This document shows, one piece after another, positions 45,435-57,951 of a stretch of 64,000 nucleotides of DNA; position 1 is the first letter of the stretch; each line of letters starts with the position of its first letter. Under the pieces are notes generated by a model, which worked only from the letters and a program-made list of their open reading frames with translations, searched no databases and was not told the DNA's origin. Position numbers and translations under genes: made by a program. Source of the stretch: Henckelia pumila (lineage: Eukaryota; Streptophyta; Magnoliopsida; Lamiales; Gesneriaceae); assembly GCF_033568475.1 (NCBI RefSeq), contig NC_133121.1, positions 134,572,375 to 134,636,374 on the forward strand, given 5' to 3'.

Positions 45435-47940
45435 TTTGCTCATATTCCAAGTTTGGTAAATACATGAGATTGCATCGATGGATGCAGTTGGCCTTACTTC
45501 GAGTAACACTTTCTATGTAACAATAGCTATTGTTAGTTTGGACCTCACGTTCTATCAAAAGCAACCATCGTTTTCTCTGTTATATATCAAACAAGTATTG
45601 TTCAAAAAAAAAAAGTATTGTTGAATCATGCTCATATGGGCATAGGCTAGTTGGTAAGATCTGAGTTGATGTGAGAAGAGATTTCTCAGCGTTGCGGGTT
45701 TGATTCTCGTGTGGAGCATATTCTCTGCTGAAATATTTGTGGGGTATGCTCTAGGGGTTCATCATGTTGCTCCCTCCTTCAGGTCTCGCTCACACACATC
45801 CTTCTATTTAACCTTCGCATGAGTCAATGAGCATCTAACTCACGTGGCATGTGGTCCTTTTTTAAAAGTATTGTTGAATCATGCTTTTTGGTATTTCCTC
45901 CATTCCCACTTTCAAATAATTTAATGCTATCACTATGTATCAAATTGAATTATGTCTATTTCTCTATTGATGGATAAATTAATAATACTCTATATTATAT
46001 TCATGTGCCAGCCAGCTTTGGGGCTTGTATACTCTTCTATTTGTCTTTATGAATTATTATTATTGGAATTTTCTAGTATTTTTGTGACGAGGAGGAGAAT
46101 ATAAATCTTGTAATTGGTATAAGAAATCATATCCAAAAAACTTATAATACATATATAATATAATCTGATATAAAATATATTTAACATGTGATTTGTGAAT
46201 AAATAAGATGGTCAACTTGACCAAACGTTAACAAATGTCGGGCAATGATTTCATATTAGGTACACTGCCAACAACTGAACTCCACTTAATATTAACTGTT
46301 CTAAATATTTAATTTATATATATAATATATATTGTATTGACGGATTCAAAGTTTTCAGTCAACAATTCGGATTCAATGGATTATATATTATAGATATTTA
46401 ATTTTGTAATGTCGAGTTACAAAAGTGACTAATAGTTTTTTGTTCATTTTTTTGAGGTATATTTAAGTTGAATATTTTGAACCCAAAACACTCTCTCCTA
46501 CTAGCATCATAATTTGTCCACCTTTTCATATTTTATAAATCTCTTTTATTTTTAAAACTCTGTGTGATATAAAAGTTTGTTTCATTAATATTTTAATGCC
46601 ATTACACAAATTTTTATTTAGTAAAAATAATAATGATTTTTAAATTTCGATAACTGAAATCCTCTTATATTTATCTACACAGTCAACTTTCTAATAGAGT
46701 ATATGCCGGTCGGCAATCTGACCATTCTGTAGCTTAAATTCCACCAAGTTCTGTTTGAATAAACATTATTAAAATAAATTAATGGAATTTAATTAGAATA
46801 AAAATTGTTTTTGTATATAATTTTTTTTCCCTATAGAAAAAAACGATTGAATTATTTTCCTAAAAATAGAGATTAGGTCAAGTAAAACAATAGTTGTGGC
46901 CAAATTGAGCTATTGCATATGTTGTATAACCAAAACATAATTATTAGGCCAATTCAAATAAAAATTTGGCACCGGCCCTGTTATGCTTGCTCCTTTCTCC
47001 AATTATTGGATTTTGTTTCCCATCCTTTTGTCTTTCTTTCTTGTCTTATCTCTTCATTTTTGGTGATATCGCTTTAAATTTGAGCTACACATAAATAATT
47101 CACTTGAATGCATGGATGGTCTTGGAATGAGGTTTGGTTACTCTATCAAAGAATTTTCAAAATCCGGCTGTTTAAAGTTGAAATTATGGATTTAAATAAA
47201 ATAGTAGACGATTTCTTTTATATGAGATGGAGAATCATCCGGTAAGTAAAAACGAAATGCTCAAGTAATAGTTATAATCTCGTACTGATAAAAAAAAAAA
47301 TCGAACTTATGACTATTGATAAAATGTTTACTTATTTCAATCAATATTTACGTGGGTAGTTATAATCCCATATTAATATTTTAAATTGCAAATCTTGCTG
47401 TATAATGTTTGGACAAATAAAAACAACTTAAAACAATTATCATGTTAAAAAAAATTAAGAGAGGTGGAAACATATATAAAAATGAGAGAGTTACATTTAA
47501 TTGGTTTCTTTTATAAAATTTAAAAAAAAAATTAAATTCAGATCTAGCCTTGTGTATATATATAATCCCGATACCAAAGGTATCCAATGTTCTATATTTT
47601 TCATTATAATGGCGTGTGTTTCAGCAGATCTGGCCTTGCTATTTTTTTGTGAATTTGCACTTATTTTTGGTATTTCCCACCCTTGAATTTCGTAAATGCT
47701 CTTCGGAATCCGAGAAGAATGGTCACCTTCGCCCACAAATGAAGCTTACGAACACGAAATTTTCAGTTTTCAAGAAAAAATATCAGTTTATCTTCTTCTT
47801 CTGTGAAATCTATAAATCAGGTTATCTTGTTTCTGTTCTGTGAATTTCATCAGATAGCGAGAGGGCCAATCAATTTCAGTGGTTTCGAACACTTCCTCAA
47901 ATTGTCGTTTTCCGAGAAACCCAGTTTGATTTTCCGGTGA
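45435..47940. other. Intergenic region with a full-length SINE
   Basis: A complete SINE lies at 45633-45863. The rest is AT-rich, with no recognised gene. Bases 47600-47940 are presumably leader and promoter of the RING gene that follows. Confidence 0.55.
45633..45863 (+). mobile_element. tRNA-derived SINE family B, full-length copy
   Basis: This is a 231-bp body with a box-A-like TAGGCTAGTTGGTAAG and box-B-like GGGTTTGATTCTCG, then GTGGAGCATATTCTCTGCTG, GGGGTATGCTC and a 3' end in a T-run. A 22-bp target duplication starting AAAAGTATTG flanks it (45611-45632 and 45864-45885). Long duplications and internal Pol III boxes are diagnostic of SINEs. Confidence 0.95.
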
Positions 47941-48870
47941 ATGGCGACTACCAGCGGCGGCGCGGGCAGATTGAGCTCGCAGAACTTGCGGGACTTTCTG
48001 AGAATCAAAGAAGAAGACCATCACCATATGCTAATCAACAGAGCCACCACAAACGGCGGCGGCGGCGACCGGAACACCATATCCGGTCTAACATTAAGCG
48101 CCATTCTCGGCGACAAAGTGAGACCACCGGCCGAAGAGCCGCGGACACGCGTCCAGCCTAACCGGACTCTCTTGGATATTATCCAAGATGATCAAGACCC
48201 CCTCGGGGAAGACGGCGGACAAAGCTGGCGGCAGTTGACGGAGAGGCTTCGCCTCAGCTGCAGCAGCGCCAGCGGCTCCGCTTGGACCCCAACTGCCCCC
48301 AATCTCACGGTTAACAACACCGACGCCGGCAATCGCATGATGCCCCGCCGGGTCTCCAGCTTCTCTTCCGATTCGACTCAGCCCAACATTTCTGTCTCCA
48401 GACGTTCGACAGAAGGAGCAATCGAGAGATTTGAGCACACAAGCTCACTCCTCCCTACGATAAGAACGCAAAGGGAAGCTGATAACATCAACCACAGCAG
48501 CAGTGAAGGCGAGGGAGGCGACGCCGGCGCCGGCGCCGGCGACGTGGATGTGGAGCAGCAGCAGCCGTACTCCGGGAGAGTATCTCTGATGACTTTGTTG
48601 GCAGAAACGGATGTACATCTAGGAATAACGAATGGATCTATATACATGTTGGAGGAGGAAGAGAAAGTCATTGATTTGGGAGAGGCCGCCGGCGGTGGAG
48701 GCGGCGGAGGAGATTACAATTGTTGTGTCTGCATGATTAGGCGGAAAGGGGCGGCGTTTATCCCGTGCGGGCATACCTTTTGCCGGCTGTGCTCCCGGCA
48801 GCTATTGGTGGAAAGACAAAATTGCCCCCTTTGCAATGCCCCTATACACGAAATTCTTGATATCTTCTGA
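47941..48870 (+). CDS. C3HC4 RING-finger protein, probable E3 ubiquitin ligase
   Basis: A single-exon gene of 309 aa. The C-terminal RING has C261-x2-C264-x11-C276-x-H278-x2-C281-x2-C284-x10-C295-x2-C298 (VCMIRRKGAAFIPCGHTFCRLCSRQLL..CPLCNAPI), so all zinc ligands are present and a catalytic E2-binding RING is likely. The rest is low-complexity: Gly- and Ser-rich stretches, an acidic Glu/Gly/Ala stretch near aa 184-200, and conserved-looking short parts LRDFLRIKEED, LTLSAILGDK, RTLLDIIQDD and GRVSLMTLLAETD. These blocks occur in a plant family of uncharacterised RING proteins. The coding part is far more GC-rich than its surroundings, usual for intronless plant genes. The target is unknown. 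Confidence 0.92.
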   Translation: MATTSGGAGRLSSQNLRDFLRIKEEDHHHMLINRATTNGGGGDRNTISGLTLSAILGDKVRPPAEEPRTRVQPNRTLLDIIQDDQDPLGEDGGQSWRQLTERLRLSCSSASGSAWTPTAPNLTVNNTDAGNRMMPRRVSSFSSDSTQPNISVSRRSTEGAIERFEHTSSLLPTIRTQREADNINHSSSEGEGGDAGAGAGDVDVEQQQPYSGRVSLMTLLAETDVHLGITNGSIYMLEEEEKVIDLGEAAGGGGGGGDYNCCVCMIRRKGAAFIPCGHTFCRLCSRQLLVERQNCPLCNAPIHEILDIF

Positions 48871-50015
48871 TTCCAATCATACTTCTTTCTTTTTCCACTG
48901 CTTTTTTTTTTTTTTTTTTTTTTGCACTTTTTTCTTTTTCATTGTGACATTTTACAATTTCTACGATAAGAAAGAAAATTTATTCATTAGTAAGCTCTAT
49001 TTTTTGTTTTTATTATTTATTTATTTATTTATTTATTTTCTCCAAATTTCTCATAATTAAATTTATAGTTTTCTAATAAAATTAGTCATGAATGCCTTAA
49101 ATTGCAAGGATTAGTAATAATTAATATAAGGATTGTACTATCATTGCGGAAAATGTCTATTGCGGGGACAGTCTACACTTTTTGTCAAATTTCTTATTTG
49201 AAGATATATGTGAACATGAATTTACCCGACTGGCCATATCCTTTGGATACAGCTTGAAAGGTTGATCCATTTCTAGTAAAGGGATTAAATCTAGCATTTG
49301 AAAAATAAAGGGGGGAAACTACTTCAAGATTTAAGTCGAACTTTCACTGACATTAAGAAATTAATTAAAAATATTAATTAACATGCAACTTTTCAATTTT
49401 ACTTTATTAATGAGTGTTTATATTAAAATTTTCTTATATTTTCAATAGTTTGTTAATTACAAAACCTCATATTAAACATGTATTAGAAATATAATAAAAG
49501 AAACATCGTTGAATACAGATGCATGTTTACATATTGGATAGGTTGTTTGCGAGAAGATATTACGTGTAATAATTCGTGAATCGTGTTAACCAGATCATAT
49601 ATAAATTAAAAAGCAATACTATTAAAAAATAATAATTTTTTTATGATTCACATTAATTAGGACTTAGAAGATCCGTATCACAAATTTAAAACTCTCATAA
49701 ATGCATGTCTGTGCGTTATATTTGATAGTATGTATTATTTTTGTGTATAAGAGAATTGATACTACTATAGTACTACATATAATGATATTGATAAAAGATG
49801 AAGAATTCAGGCTTATGGTAAAATTTTGGGTGCTGCATATTAACATGAAGATTTAAAAAAAAAAAAAAAATCGAATTTTGAGTTGAAGTCATTTAAGATG
49901 GAACATGGATAAACGGACAATCAATGCAAGAGTCAAGACAAGTAGCTGTCGAAAAAGACATGGCACGCACCTATGGTCCAATAAATGTACACCATTTCCT
50001 AATCGCACGAAAATA

Positions 50016-50255
50016 GTAAGAAAGGGTTGAACCGGAAGAGGGCTTCATCCTACATGAATTAGAAGTCTATTGGTTCGAAGGATGTGCACAAACGACAGAA
50101 ATTTGAGGGAGAAAACAACATGATCAACTCCCAGAACATACCTCTACAATATTTCAGCATAAAATATGTTTCACACGGAGATCGAACCCACAACGCTGAG
50201 AAATTTCTTCCCAAGTCATCTCAGATCTTATCAATTCGTCTATGCTCCTATGGAC
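50016..50255 (-). mobile_element. tRNA-derived SINE family B, copy 3
   Basis: A 240-bp body in minus orientation with GATCGAACCCACAACGCTGAG (box B complement) and GGATGTGCACAAACGACAG. A 15-bp duplication AATCGCACGAAAATA flanks it (50001-50015 and 50256-50270). Confidence 0.93.
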
Positions 50256-53200
50256 AATCGCACGAAAATATTAATAATCATAGTTTCTCTTTGGATCGAT
50301 TTATTTCAAAGTTATGAACTTTGAATATGTTAATTATGATTGATTTCAAGTTGATCAATTAATGATTTCATATTTGAAATGCATTATACTTTATTTTGTA
50401 TTATTGATATGTAAATAAGGTATTAATTTAAATTTTGATTTATTTTTTCGTTGCAAACAATAAAACTATAACCAAAATCCATGGATTTTAAATTTAACTC
50501 TCAAAATGCACACAAAATATTTATGAGTGATAAATAATTTAAAATTAATCAAATGTATACGCTTTTCTTATTGATCAAAATAAGCTAAAAAATTATTAGT
50601 TGATGTTATAAATAGTGCCGTATTGGCGTGTAGACTGTAGAATTCGTTTGAAAATCATGAACTTATCAACGTTATTAACTTACTGTTTCCCAAGAACTTC
50701 GGAACGTTTGAGAAAAAATATTATCTAAGATTTTCTTGTATTCATAAATTTGACCAATTAGTTAGCTAGCTAGCTAGCCAAATATTTATTACAAGTACTT
50801 TATAATATATTTTTAGGTAGTTTTACTTGTAATATCGTGTGTGCTCATTTGCTGTCGATACCAAATTAAGTGCATGTTTACATAAAAATGCAAGTAATTA
50901 ATCTGGCTGAGTAGTTCACCAGAAGGTTTTGTCTGCACTATGATTTAATTAGGTTGTCTGGATATCCACCTACTAGAATACCAACTCTGTACATGAGCTT
51001 AATACGAGATTTATTCGACTCTATATCTTAAGATAATATCGGAACAATTGATTCAATAATGATAAAAGATTCATATGTGTATTTTCATATGAATTAATTA
51101 TGTATTGCATTAAATGAAAAACGATGTGACATTTTTTTACCACGAGATCAACCCTGAAGTAATATTATCCCGGTATAAAGTCGAATTAACCCAAGAACAA
51201 ATCAAGATCACTCAATTATGTTCCCTGTCTATGAGCCTTAGCCCGGCCGATCCTTCAATTTTATTTTATTTTTTAAAAAAGAAAAGAAACTGAAGAGAAA
51301 TATGATTAATTTTTTTTTCTTTCAAATATTAATTTGAATTAATAATAATATAAAAAAATTGAAATAGCAATATCTTTGACGAAGAAAATAATTAGGTTTC
51401 CAGATGAAGTTACAAAAAATCGAGTCGTAAACTTTGCAAATATTTTTGGGAAAAAGAGTTGAGTTTTCAAAGTTAAGTTTATGTGCTAACTACTAGAGTT
51501 CGATTTTGCGTTTGCTTAATTATATTCATGACCATGAATCTTAACTAAGGTCGAACAACTTAATTAGGATTGCTCAAATTTGAGTTTGATTATACCTTCA
51601 AAGTCATTAAGTATAAGTACATTTTATGATAGCATGAAATCGTCTCCAAAATTTGGTCGATGCACATGTTAATTCTTTCCTTTGTATACCGTGAATTGGA
51701 GGGGGCATCTAGCTATTTTAATTTCAGTAGCTAATTCTGATTTCCACAAAAATTATCAGTAATATATTTCTTCTAACTCACTCGTAAATTAAAAAAAAAA
51801 TGTTCCACGCCAATTTGATTATTACTTATAATAATCACCCTTATTATTTGATTTCGAACTTCGATTAAGTGTTGGTTTATTTACACTCAATTAAGGTCTT
51901 TGAATCAACTCATTAAGAGCATTGGAGGTTTAGTTGTGCTTCAATGCCACGAATACCGCCTTGAACCAATATATTGGTATAATTACCGGATGGATGGGAT
52001 TGTACGTACGAGATGGTCTGATTCAAGATTGCAAAATTTTGAGCACTCTTTGGAATGAAAACATTCTTGGTTTTATGAGATATGTAGCCCGTATAAGAAA
52101 CGGTAAGAATCATGTGGCTTACATCTTTAATTAACGTGTTTATAAATTGTTATCTTGAAATTTAAAATACAATTAATAGATGCCTATTTTCTTACATACT
52201 AATCTATGATATACCAAAATTAAAACAAAGAAAATTTATAAATTTTCCAGTTATAAATATGAGTTGACGTTCCCATTTCATATTAAAGGTGTATTTGCAA
52301 AAGATTATGCACTATTGTACAAGTGATTAAATTTATAGATTATAAAAAAGTTAAGAAAAATAAAAAGTTGGTAGTGTTTGGAAACAAATATGAAAATCTA
52401 AAAATCAAAATTGGGTAGTATTTAATAAATGAGTGATTATAGTGATTTTAACATTAAAAGTTTTGTATGAATTCAGATACACTTAAAGTTATATCGTTAT
52501 TTGATATGTTAATTTGATATGAAGGATCCTGAATTTTGATTTGTATTCAAATCTCAATTTATTTTATAACAATTTCTCGTTCTAGTTATATCCGATTGTA
52601 TAAGATTTATCGATTGTAGCATAAGATCGTCTTCTAAAGTTGATCGATGCACATGTTAATTAATTCTTCTTTTCTACGTGAATCCAAGGAAATATCTCAC
52701 CAAGCCTCACTTGTTTTTTAGCTGTAAATTATAATTTCCACGAAAATTATCGGTAAATCAAATTTTCGTTTGACGGGATCGAGGCATGATGCGGATTTCA
52801 GCTGAATTCAGCATAACACATAGAAATCAAATTATATTCTTGGAAAATCATTAAAAGGATTACCGATAAATTTACCTCTAACCACTAACATTTTCCCTAA
52901 AATATCTAGCTAGGACTTTAGTCTTATACTTCTTCACAATTTTTAATATGATGATGTATATACTTTATTGTGGGAAAATGAACATAAATTATCTTGCCCT
53001 TTTATATGGTACTAGACTACTAGCTAGTTTCATTTACACGTGATGCGTGCATATATATAAAATTTTGATGTTAATTAATTTTGGTGTTAATTTCAGAATG
53101 ATATGATAAATTAACTATTCAAAATTTCATATGTATGCATATAAATACATACATTTTTCGTGTTAATTTTCAAGATGATATGACGAATTAAATATTAACT

Positions 53201-53321
53201 TTTTTATATAAATATTAAATGATAATTAGTTATTTAAAATTTTAAAAAATAGATAAGATATTATAATTATAAATAAATTTTAAATAAAATTAATTACTGT
53301 AAACTCGTTAACCTATTAATA

Positions 53322-53545
53322 AAAAAAGGGTTGACCACAAGGAAACTCATTCCACACGAGTCAGAGGTCCATTGGTTCATGCAGAGGTTAAATCGAGGGA
53401 TGTGCACGAGCGGCAGAAACTTGAAAGAGAGAGCAACATGACCCAACCTTCAAAGCATACCCCACAATATTTCAGCAGAGAATATGCTCCACACGAAAAT
53501 CGAACCCGCAACACTGGGGAATCTTTTTCCACGTCACCTCAGGCC
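53322..53545 (-). mobile_element. tRNA-derived SINE family B, copy 4
   Basis: A 224-bp body in minus orientation with AAAATCGAACCCGCAACACTG (box B complement), GGATGTGCACGAGCGGCAG and CATACCCCACAATATTTCAG. A 14-bp duplication TTAACCTATTAATA flanks it (53308-53321 and 53546-53559). The head is slightly shortened before box A. Confidence 0.93.
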
Positions 53546-53710
53546 TTAACCTATTAATATTTGTATGTATAGATGATATAATTGTAATTTTCATTTAAGC
53601 TTAACCAAAAGGAGATTGTACTTTAATTATCTAATACTATAAATACAGTATTTTAATGGATGACCAAAATTACCTTTTATATTCTTTGATTCAATAAAAA
53701 TAATTATAAG

Positions 53711-54027
53711 AACGTCTACAATGAGTGTTAAATGTGCATCTATAAGACATTGTGAGTGTGCATTATAACGCATTAATTCATTCCCCCCTCCCCCCTTCCC
53801 CCTTCCCCCCTCTAAAAAATTTTTTGACTTTGAACAAATTTTTATTTCTTTTTTCTAATTTTATTATTGCTAATTTTTATTTTTTTTCATAAATAATGAG
53901 TGTTAATGTTAAAAAAAAAAATGTGAGTGAAAGATATATATTGTTATAATGAGTATGTGACAGTGGACCTTATGCTTTTTGATGAGGTGGTGGGTGTTAT
54001 AAAGGGTTAGGGTTGTGGATGCTCTAA
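53711..54027. mobile_element. Possible miniature element with C-rich tract
   Basis: The left end GAACGTCTACAATGAGTG and the right end GGGTTGTGGATGCTC are imperfect inverted complements of the GAGCATC.ACAA type common at plant miniature-element ends. A CCCCCCTCCCCCCTTCCCCC tract lies at 53786-53812. The duplication is not clear. Confidence 0.45.
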
Positions 54028-54494
54028 AAAATTATTTTTTACTAAGTTATAAAATTCATGACCACTGATTTGTAAAAAATATTTAAAAGTAATTAATTAT
54101 GTTAAAAAATATTTGCATGCGAATTGTCATATGTATGAGTCGCTAGTATAAATTTTCTTCATCTTATATCAATAGACATTTGTGCGTTTTCACACATACT
54201 AAGAAATTGTTTGAGAAAGTAAGTTTTAGAAAATAATTTCTCTTAAAAAAATGAAGATTTTAATAGAATAAAATAATTAAAATAAATAGTAATGATATTA
54301 ATTTAATAAAGATAAATTGATAAAATAATAGGAGGGATAACATCAAATATGAAAAGTTGGAAACCAGACTATATATCTGAAATGAATGAAAAATAAATAT
54401 AGCCTAAATGAGTGAGACAGAGAAAGTAATATATACGTATAACACTCTTTCCCAATCGTATTAAATACCAATGAAGGAAAATATCCATGCATCT

Positions 54495-55265
54495 AGGAGT
54501 GGAATAGGGTCGGAATTTGTCCCGTAACCCTCCTACCAATTCTCATATCGAAAAAAATCGGGAAAATTTTTTACTCCCAATCTCGTATCGACAAATTTCA
54601 GGACCTGAATATTCGAGATCCTGAATGTTCGGAATCCCGTCGGGTAGGGAGAGAGAGGAAATCTTGATTTTTTTTCATTTTCCAAAATTCGTTCAAAAAA
54701 CAAAAAAAAATGTGATTATTTTATAAAAAATACTATTTAGATAATTAATTTTTCAAGTTTTGTCAAAAGAAAAATATCATAATATGCATATAATAATTAT
54801 TAATAAAATGTTCGTATATAAATTACTAGATAAATTTTGTTAAATAGATAATTTACATCACTTATTCTAGTATTTGTTCTAATTTGATAATTATAAATAT
54901 GATTTAATTAAATTATTGATTTAATTTTTTTTAAAAAAAACACAAAGACGTCATTTCGTTATTCTACTATTCAATCATTTTAACAAAAAAAATTATGTGA
55001 GTTAAATTCATAATTAATTGTTATGTGAGTGAAAACACAATAATAAGCTTAATCTATAATAAAATTACTGATTAAATATATTATAATATTATTTCGGGAC
55101 AGGTCGAAAATCCTGTCGGGATAAGGTTTTATTCCCAATCCCTCAATCGAGACGGGGAAAATCCCAAAAATTCGGGTCTGAAAAATATCGGGTAGAGATT
55201 TTTTTGGAACAAGAATGAGATGAGATTTGGGAAAGCTTGGGATTTCAGTAATTATTACCACCCCT
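54495..55265. mobile_element. hAT-like non-autonomous element
   Basis: This 771-bp element begins AGGAGTGGAATAGGGTCGGA and ends TTACCACCCCT. GTCCCGTAACCC- and CGGGTAGGGA-type repeats lie near the left and complements (AATCCCTCAATCGAGACGGG) near the right. TGCAT occurs next to both ends (CATGCATCT / ACGTGCATCT), a possible decayed duplication. It resembles the hAT-type elements at 1049 and 11817 in end sequence. Confidence 0.6.
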
Positions 55266-56151
55266 ACGTGCATCTAGCTAGATGAATTTATTTAGCACCA
55301 AAATAAATTGTAAAATTTATTGACACTTAATGAAGTGATAAATAAATAAGTGTATAATTTATTAAAACACTTAGTTGAAAAAACGTAATTAACATGGCTA
55401 ATTGGTCATCTTGTGGAATGGGATGAATCTTAAAACCTTTCATTTATGAGTAATGAATTTTTCGTAATTCTGAACGTTTCATTTCATAAAACCAACAATT
55501 ATAAATACAACCAAATATTTTTCAGTCAAATAATAATAATTATTTTTTTTTTTACAAAAACCCAGCACGATTTGTTCTACTTCTAACACTAAAAATCGCT
55601 GCACCGCAAGGTTACCACATGCGCACACAAAGTTTCTATTACAATGGTATGAATTGAGTCTTGTATTAGTTTGAAAAGTCGATCCGCCTAATTATTTCAT
55701 AAGATCATCGTTTCAATGTAACAGCCAGTTTCTTCCAAATTTAATTTCTTTCCCCAAATAAACGATATTTCCGATATCTATCTATTTATCTATCTTTTTT
55801 GATTTTTTTAAAAAAATTTGGATTGGAAATAGATTGAAAAAGAGAGCCCAACCAAACATCACAGGTATGCTCAAATATATATTTTGCAATAAAGTTTGCA
55901 ACTTTTGAGAACCCTTCACAATCGGACACATTTTGAGCCATTACCAAACAAGAAAATGTGATCCAATTATAATCAGTTATGGGTAATAGCATGGACAAGT
56001 TAATGCCGTGCGGACAAGTTACAAGATAATGATCACACAATCCTTGCCCTTATTTAATTGCCCATCTTAATCCAATATGTAATATATAGGATCGAAATTA
56101 AGTATATATTAATCAGGCTTTAATTATCTCTCCCTTTTTTTTAATTCTGAA

Positions 56152-57951
56152 ATGAATTCTTCCAACTCGAGTGGTACTAATTCTCTTGCAGTGCTTGCTT
56201 TGGTACTTTGTGGTGTGCTGCTTGTGATTCATGTTGGAGCCAAAGACGCCAAGTTTGATGCCAACTACATTGTTAGATGGGGAAATGGTCATGTTCATAC
56301 CATCAACCAAGGAAGACAAGTTCAGCTTTCGCTCGATAAGGATTCGGGTTATCTACTAGTTACTCTTATTTTAATATTTGTTTTTTTTTCGTGAACTTTA
56401 TTATCTTTCATAATTTCAGTCTTTTTTGCATTGGAAGTATGGATCATGGGACACCACATGCCTTAGATTAATATTCATATCATATATCAACGTCGTGTTT
56501 GAAAAAAAAAAATTTATAAACTTGCAAAACGAAAAAGTAAAGACAGTACTACTAGACCAAGATATAAATTTTTGCAATATAGTCATACTGCATGCAATGA
56601 TCAAAATTAATGTATGTAGAGAGACAATTAATATATGAGACCCAAATTAAATTCACTCTAGTTTTTATATATTTTTCGTTATATATAATTTATTTTCTTG
56701 TATAAATGCATGAACATTATAATTCAATAGTACCTGCATATATTATGAAACGTACGCAGACAAGGGCTACACCTACAGTACTAGCTATATATATATATAT
56801 TATGTAGATATAATTAAGGGACAATATGTTCTTTCATTTTTTAATTAATTTATTATTGAATTGGGCTTTTGACTTAATTGTATAGCAAAATAGCATTAAA
56901 AAATGTAAATTAATATATAGTACTACTGTACGTACGTAGGGGCGGGATTTGGATCGAAGCTAAGGTATGGATCAGGATTCTTTCACATGAAGATGAAGCT
57001 GCCTGCCAAGGACTCTGCTGGAGTCGTTACGGCCTTCTACGTACGAATAATTAATATTATATAATTTCTTCTTCTATATATATCATATTTATTTATATTC
57101 AAAACATATATTCTTATAAATGTATACTCACATGCAGCTGACTTCAACTGGGAATAATCACGACGAACTGGACTTCGAATTCTTGGGCAACAGAGAGGGT
57201 AAACCCATCACACTACAGACCAACGTGTTTGTCAATGGCCAAGGAAATCGAGAGCAACGAACCCACCTGTGGTTCGATCCCACAGCGGATTTCCATTCCT
57301 ACAAATTACTCTGGAACCAACACCAAATAGTGTAAGTAAATAGCTAGCTAGCCAGATATATAGGTAGTGTTTGAGACAACTTTTAATTTAGAAAACACTT
57401 CTCAGCTTTTTGTTAACAAAGTTTCAAATTTTTATTAACGAAAAAGCTGAGAAGTGTTTTTAAGAAGCTCTTCAAAACACTATCATAGACTGACAAAAAT
57501 TTTGGTACTCTTGGACGTTATAATAATTAATTAATTTGTGGTACGTATATATATACTGGCATGGAACAGGTTCTATGTGGACGATATCCCGATCAGGATA
57601 TTCAAGAACAACACGAATATAGGCGTAATGTACCCGACACAAGGCATGACTTTGGAAGGCAGCTTGTGGGACGGAGATAGCTGGGCCACAGATGGAGGGC
57701 AAACCAAGACTAACTGGTCTCATGCACCATTCACAGCCAATTTCCAAGGCTTCGGCGTCGGCGGATGCCCCATTTCTTCGGCTCATTGCTATTCATCTGA
57801 ATTGTACTGGTGGAATCGCGAGAAATTCTGGACGTTGGATCATGTTCAGAGAGAAGAATACCAACAAGTCAGGATGAAATATATGAATTATGATTATTGT
57901 GCTGATAGGTCCAGGTTTCCTAAACCTCCTCCCGAGTGCGCATTTAATTAA
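56152..57951 (+). CDS. Xyloglucan endotransglucosylase/hydrolase (XTH)
   Basis: Four exons, 56152-56347, 56940-57040, 57138-57331 and 57570-57951, give 873 bp and 290 aa, the usual XTH length. An N-terminal secretion signal ([19 protein letters not shown]) is followed by the GH16 domain with the catalytic [10 protein letters not shown] at aa 107-116; Glu109 and Glu113 are the nucleophile and acid/base, Asp111 lies between. The C-terminal XET domain carries four Cys (GGCP, AHCY, DYCAD, PEC). The enzyme acts in the apoplast, cutting and rejoining xyloglucan chains to loosen or build walls. The residues after the active site read NREG rather than an N-x-S/T sequon, so the N-glycan usual there in many XTHs is absent. 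Intron 3 contains a Tourist-like hairpin. Intact. Confidence 0.96.
57363..57484. mobile_element. Tourist-like miniature hairpin in XTH intron 3
   Basis: A 122-bp hairpin: GGTAGTGTTTGAGACAAC at the left, CTCTTCAAAACACTATC at the right. The inner arms AAACACTTCTCAGCTTTTTGTTAA and its complement pair closely. ATA flanks both sides (57360-57362, 57485-57487). Confidence 0.85.

Larger units (their letters stand above)
48871..56151. other. Long AT-rich intergenic region with small transposons
   Basis: No gene was recognised over 7.3 kb. It starts with a poly-T tract (48901-48923) and a TTTA run near 49010-49040. It contains two SINE B copies (50016-50255 and 53322-53545), a miniature element near 53711-54027 and a hAT-like element at 54495-55265. 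A 66-codon minus-strand frame at 51913-52113 has no recognised family. Confidence 0.55.

Noticed and set aside
45640-45712. A possible tRNA gene with A and B boxes
   Set aside because: The boxes belong to a SINE head with long target duplications and a SINE body; there is no cloverleaf acceptor stem pairing.
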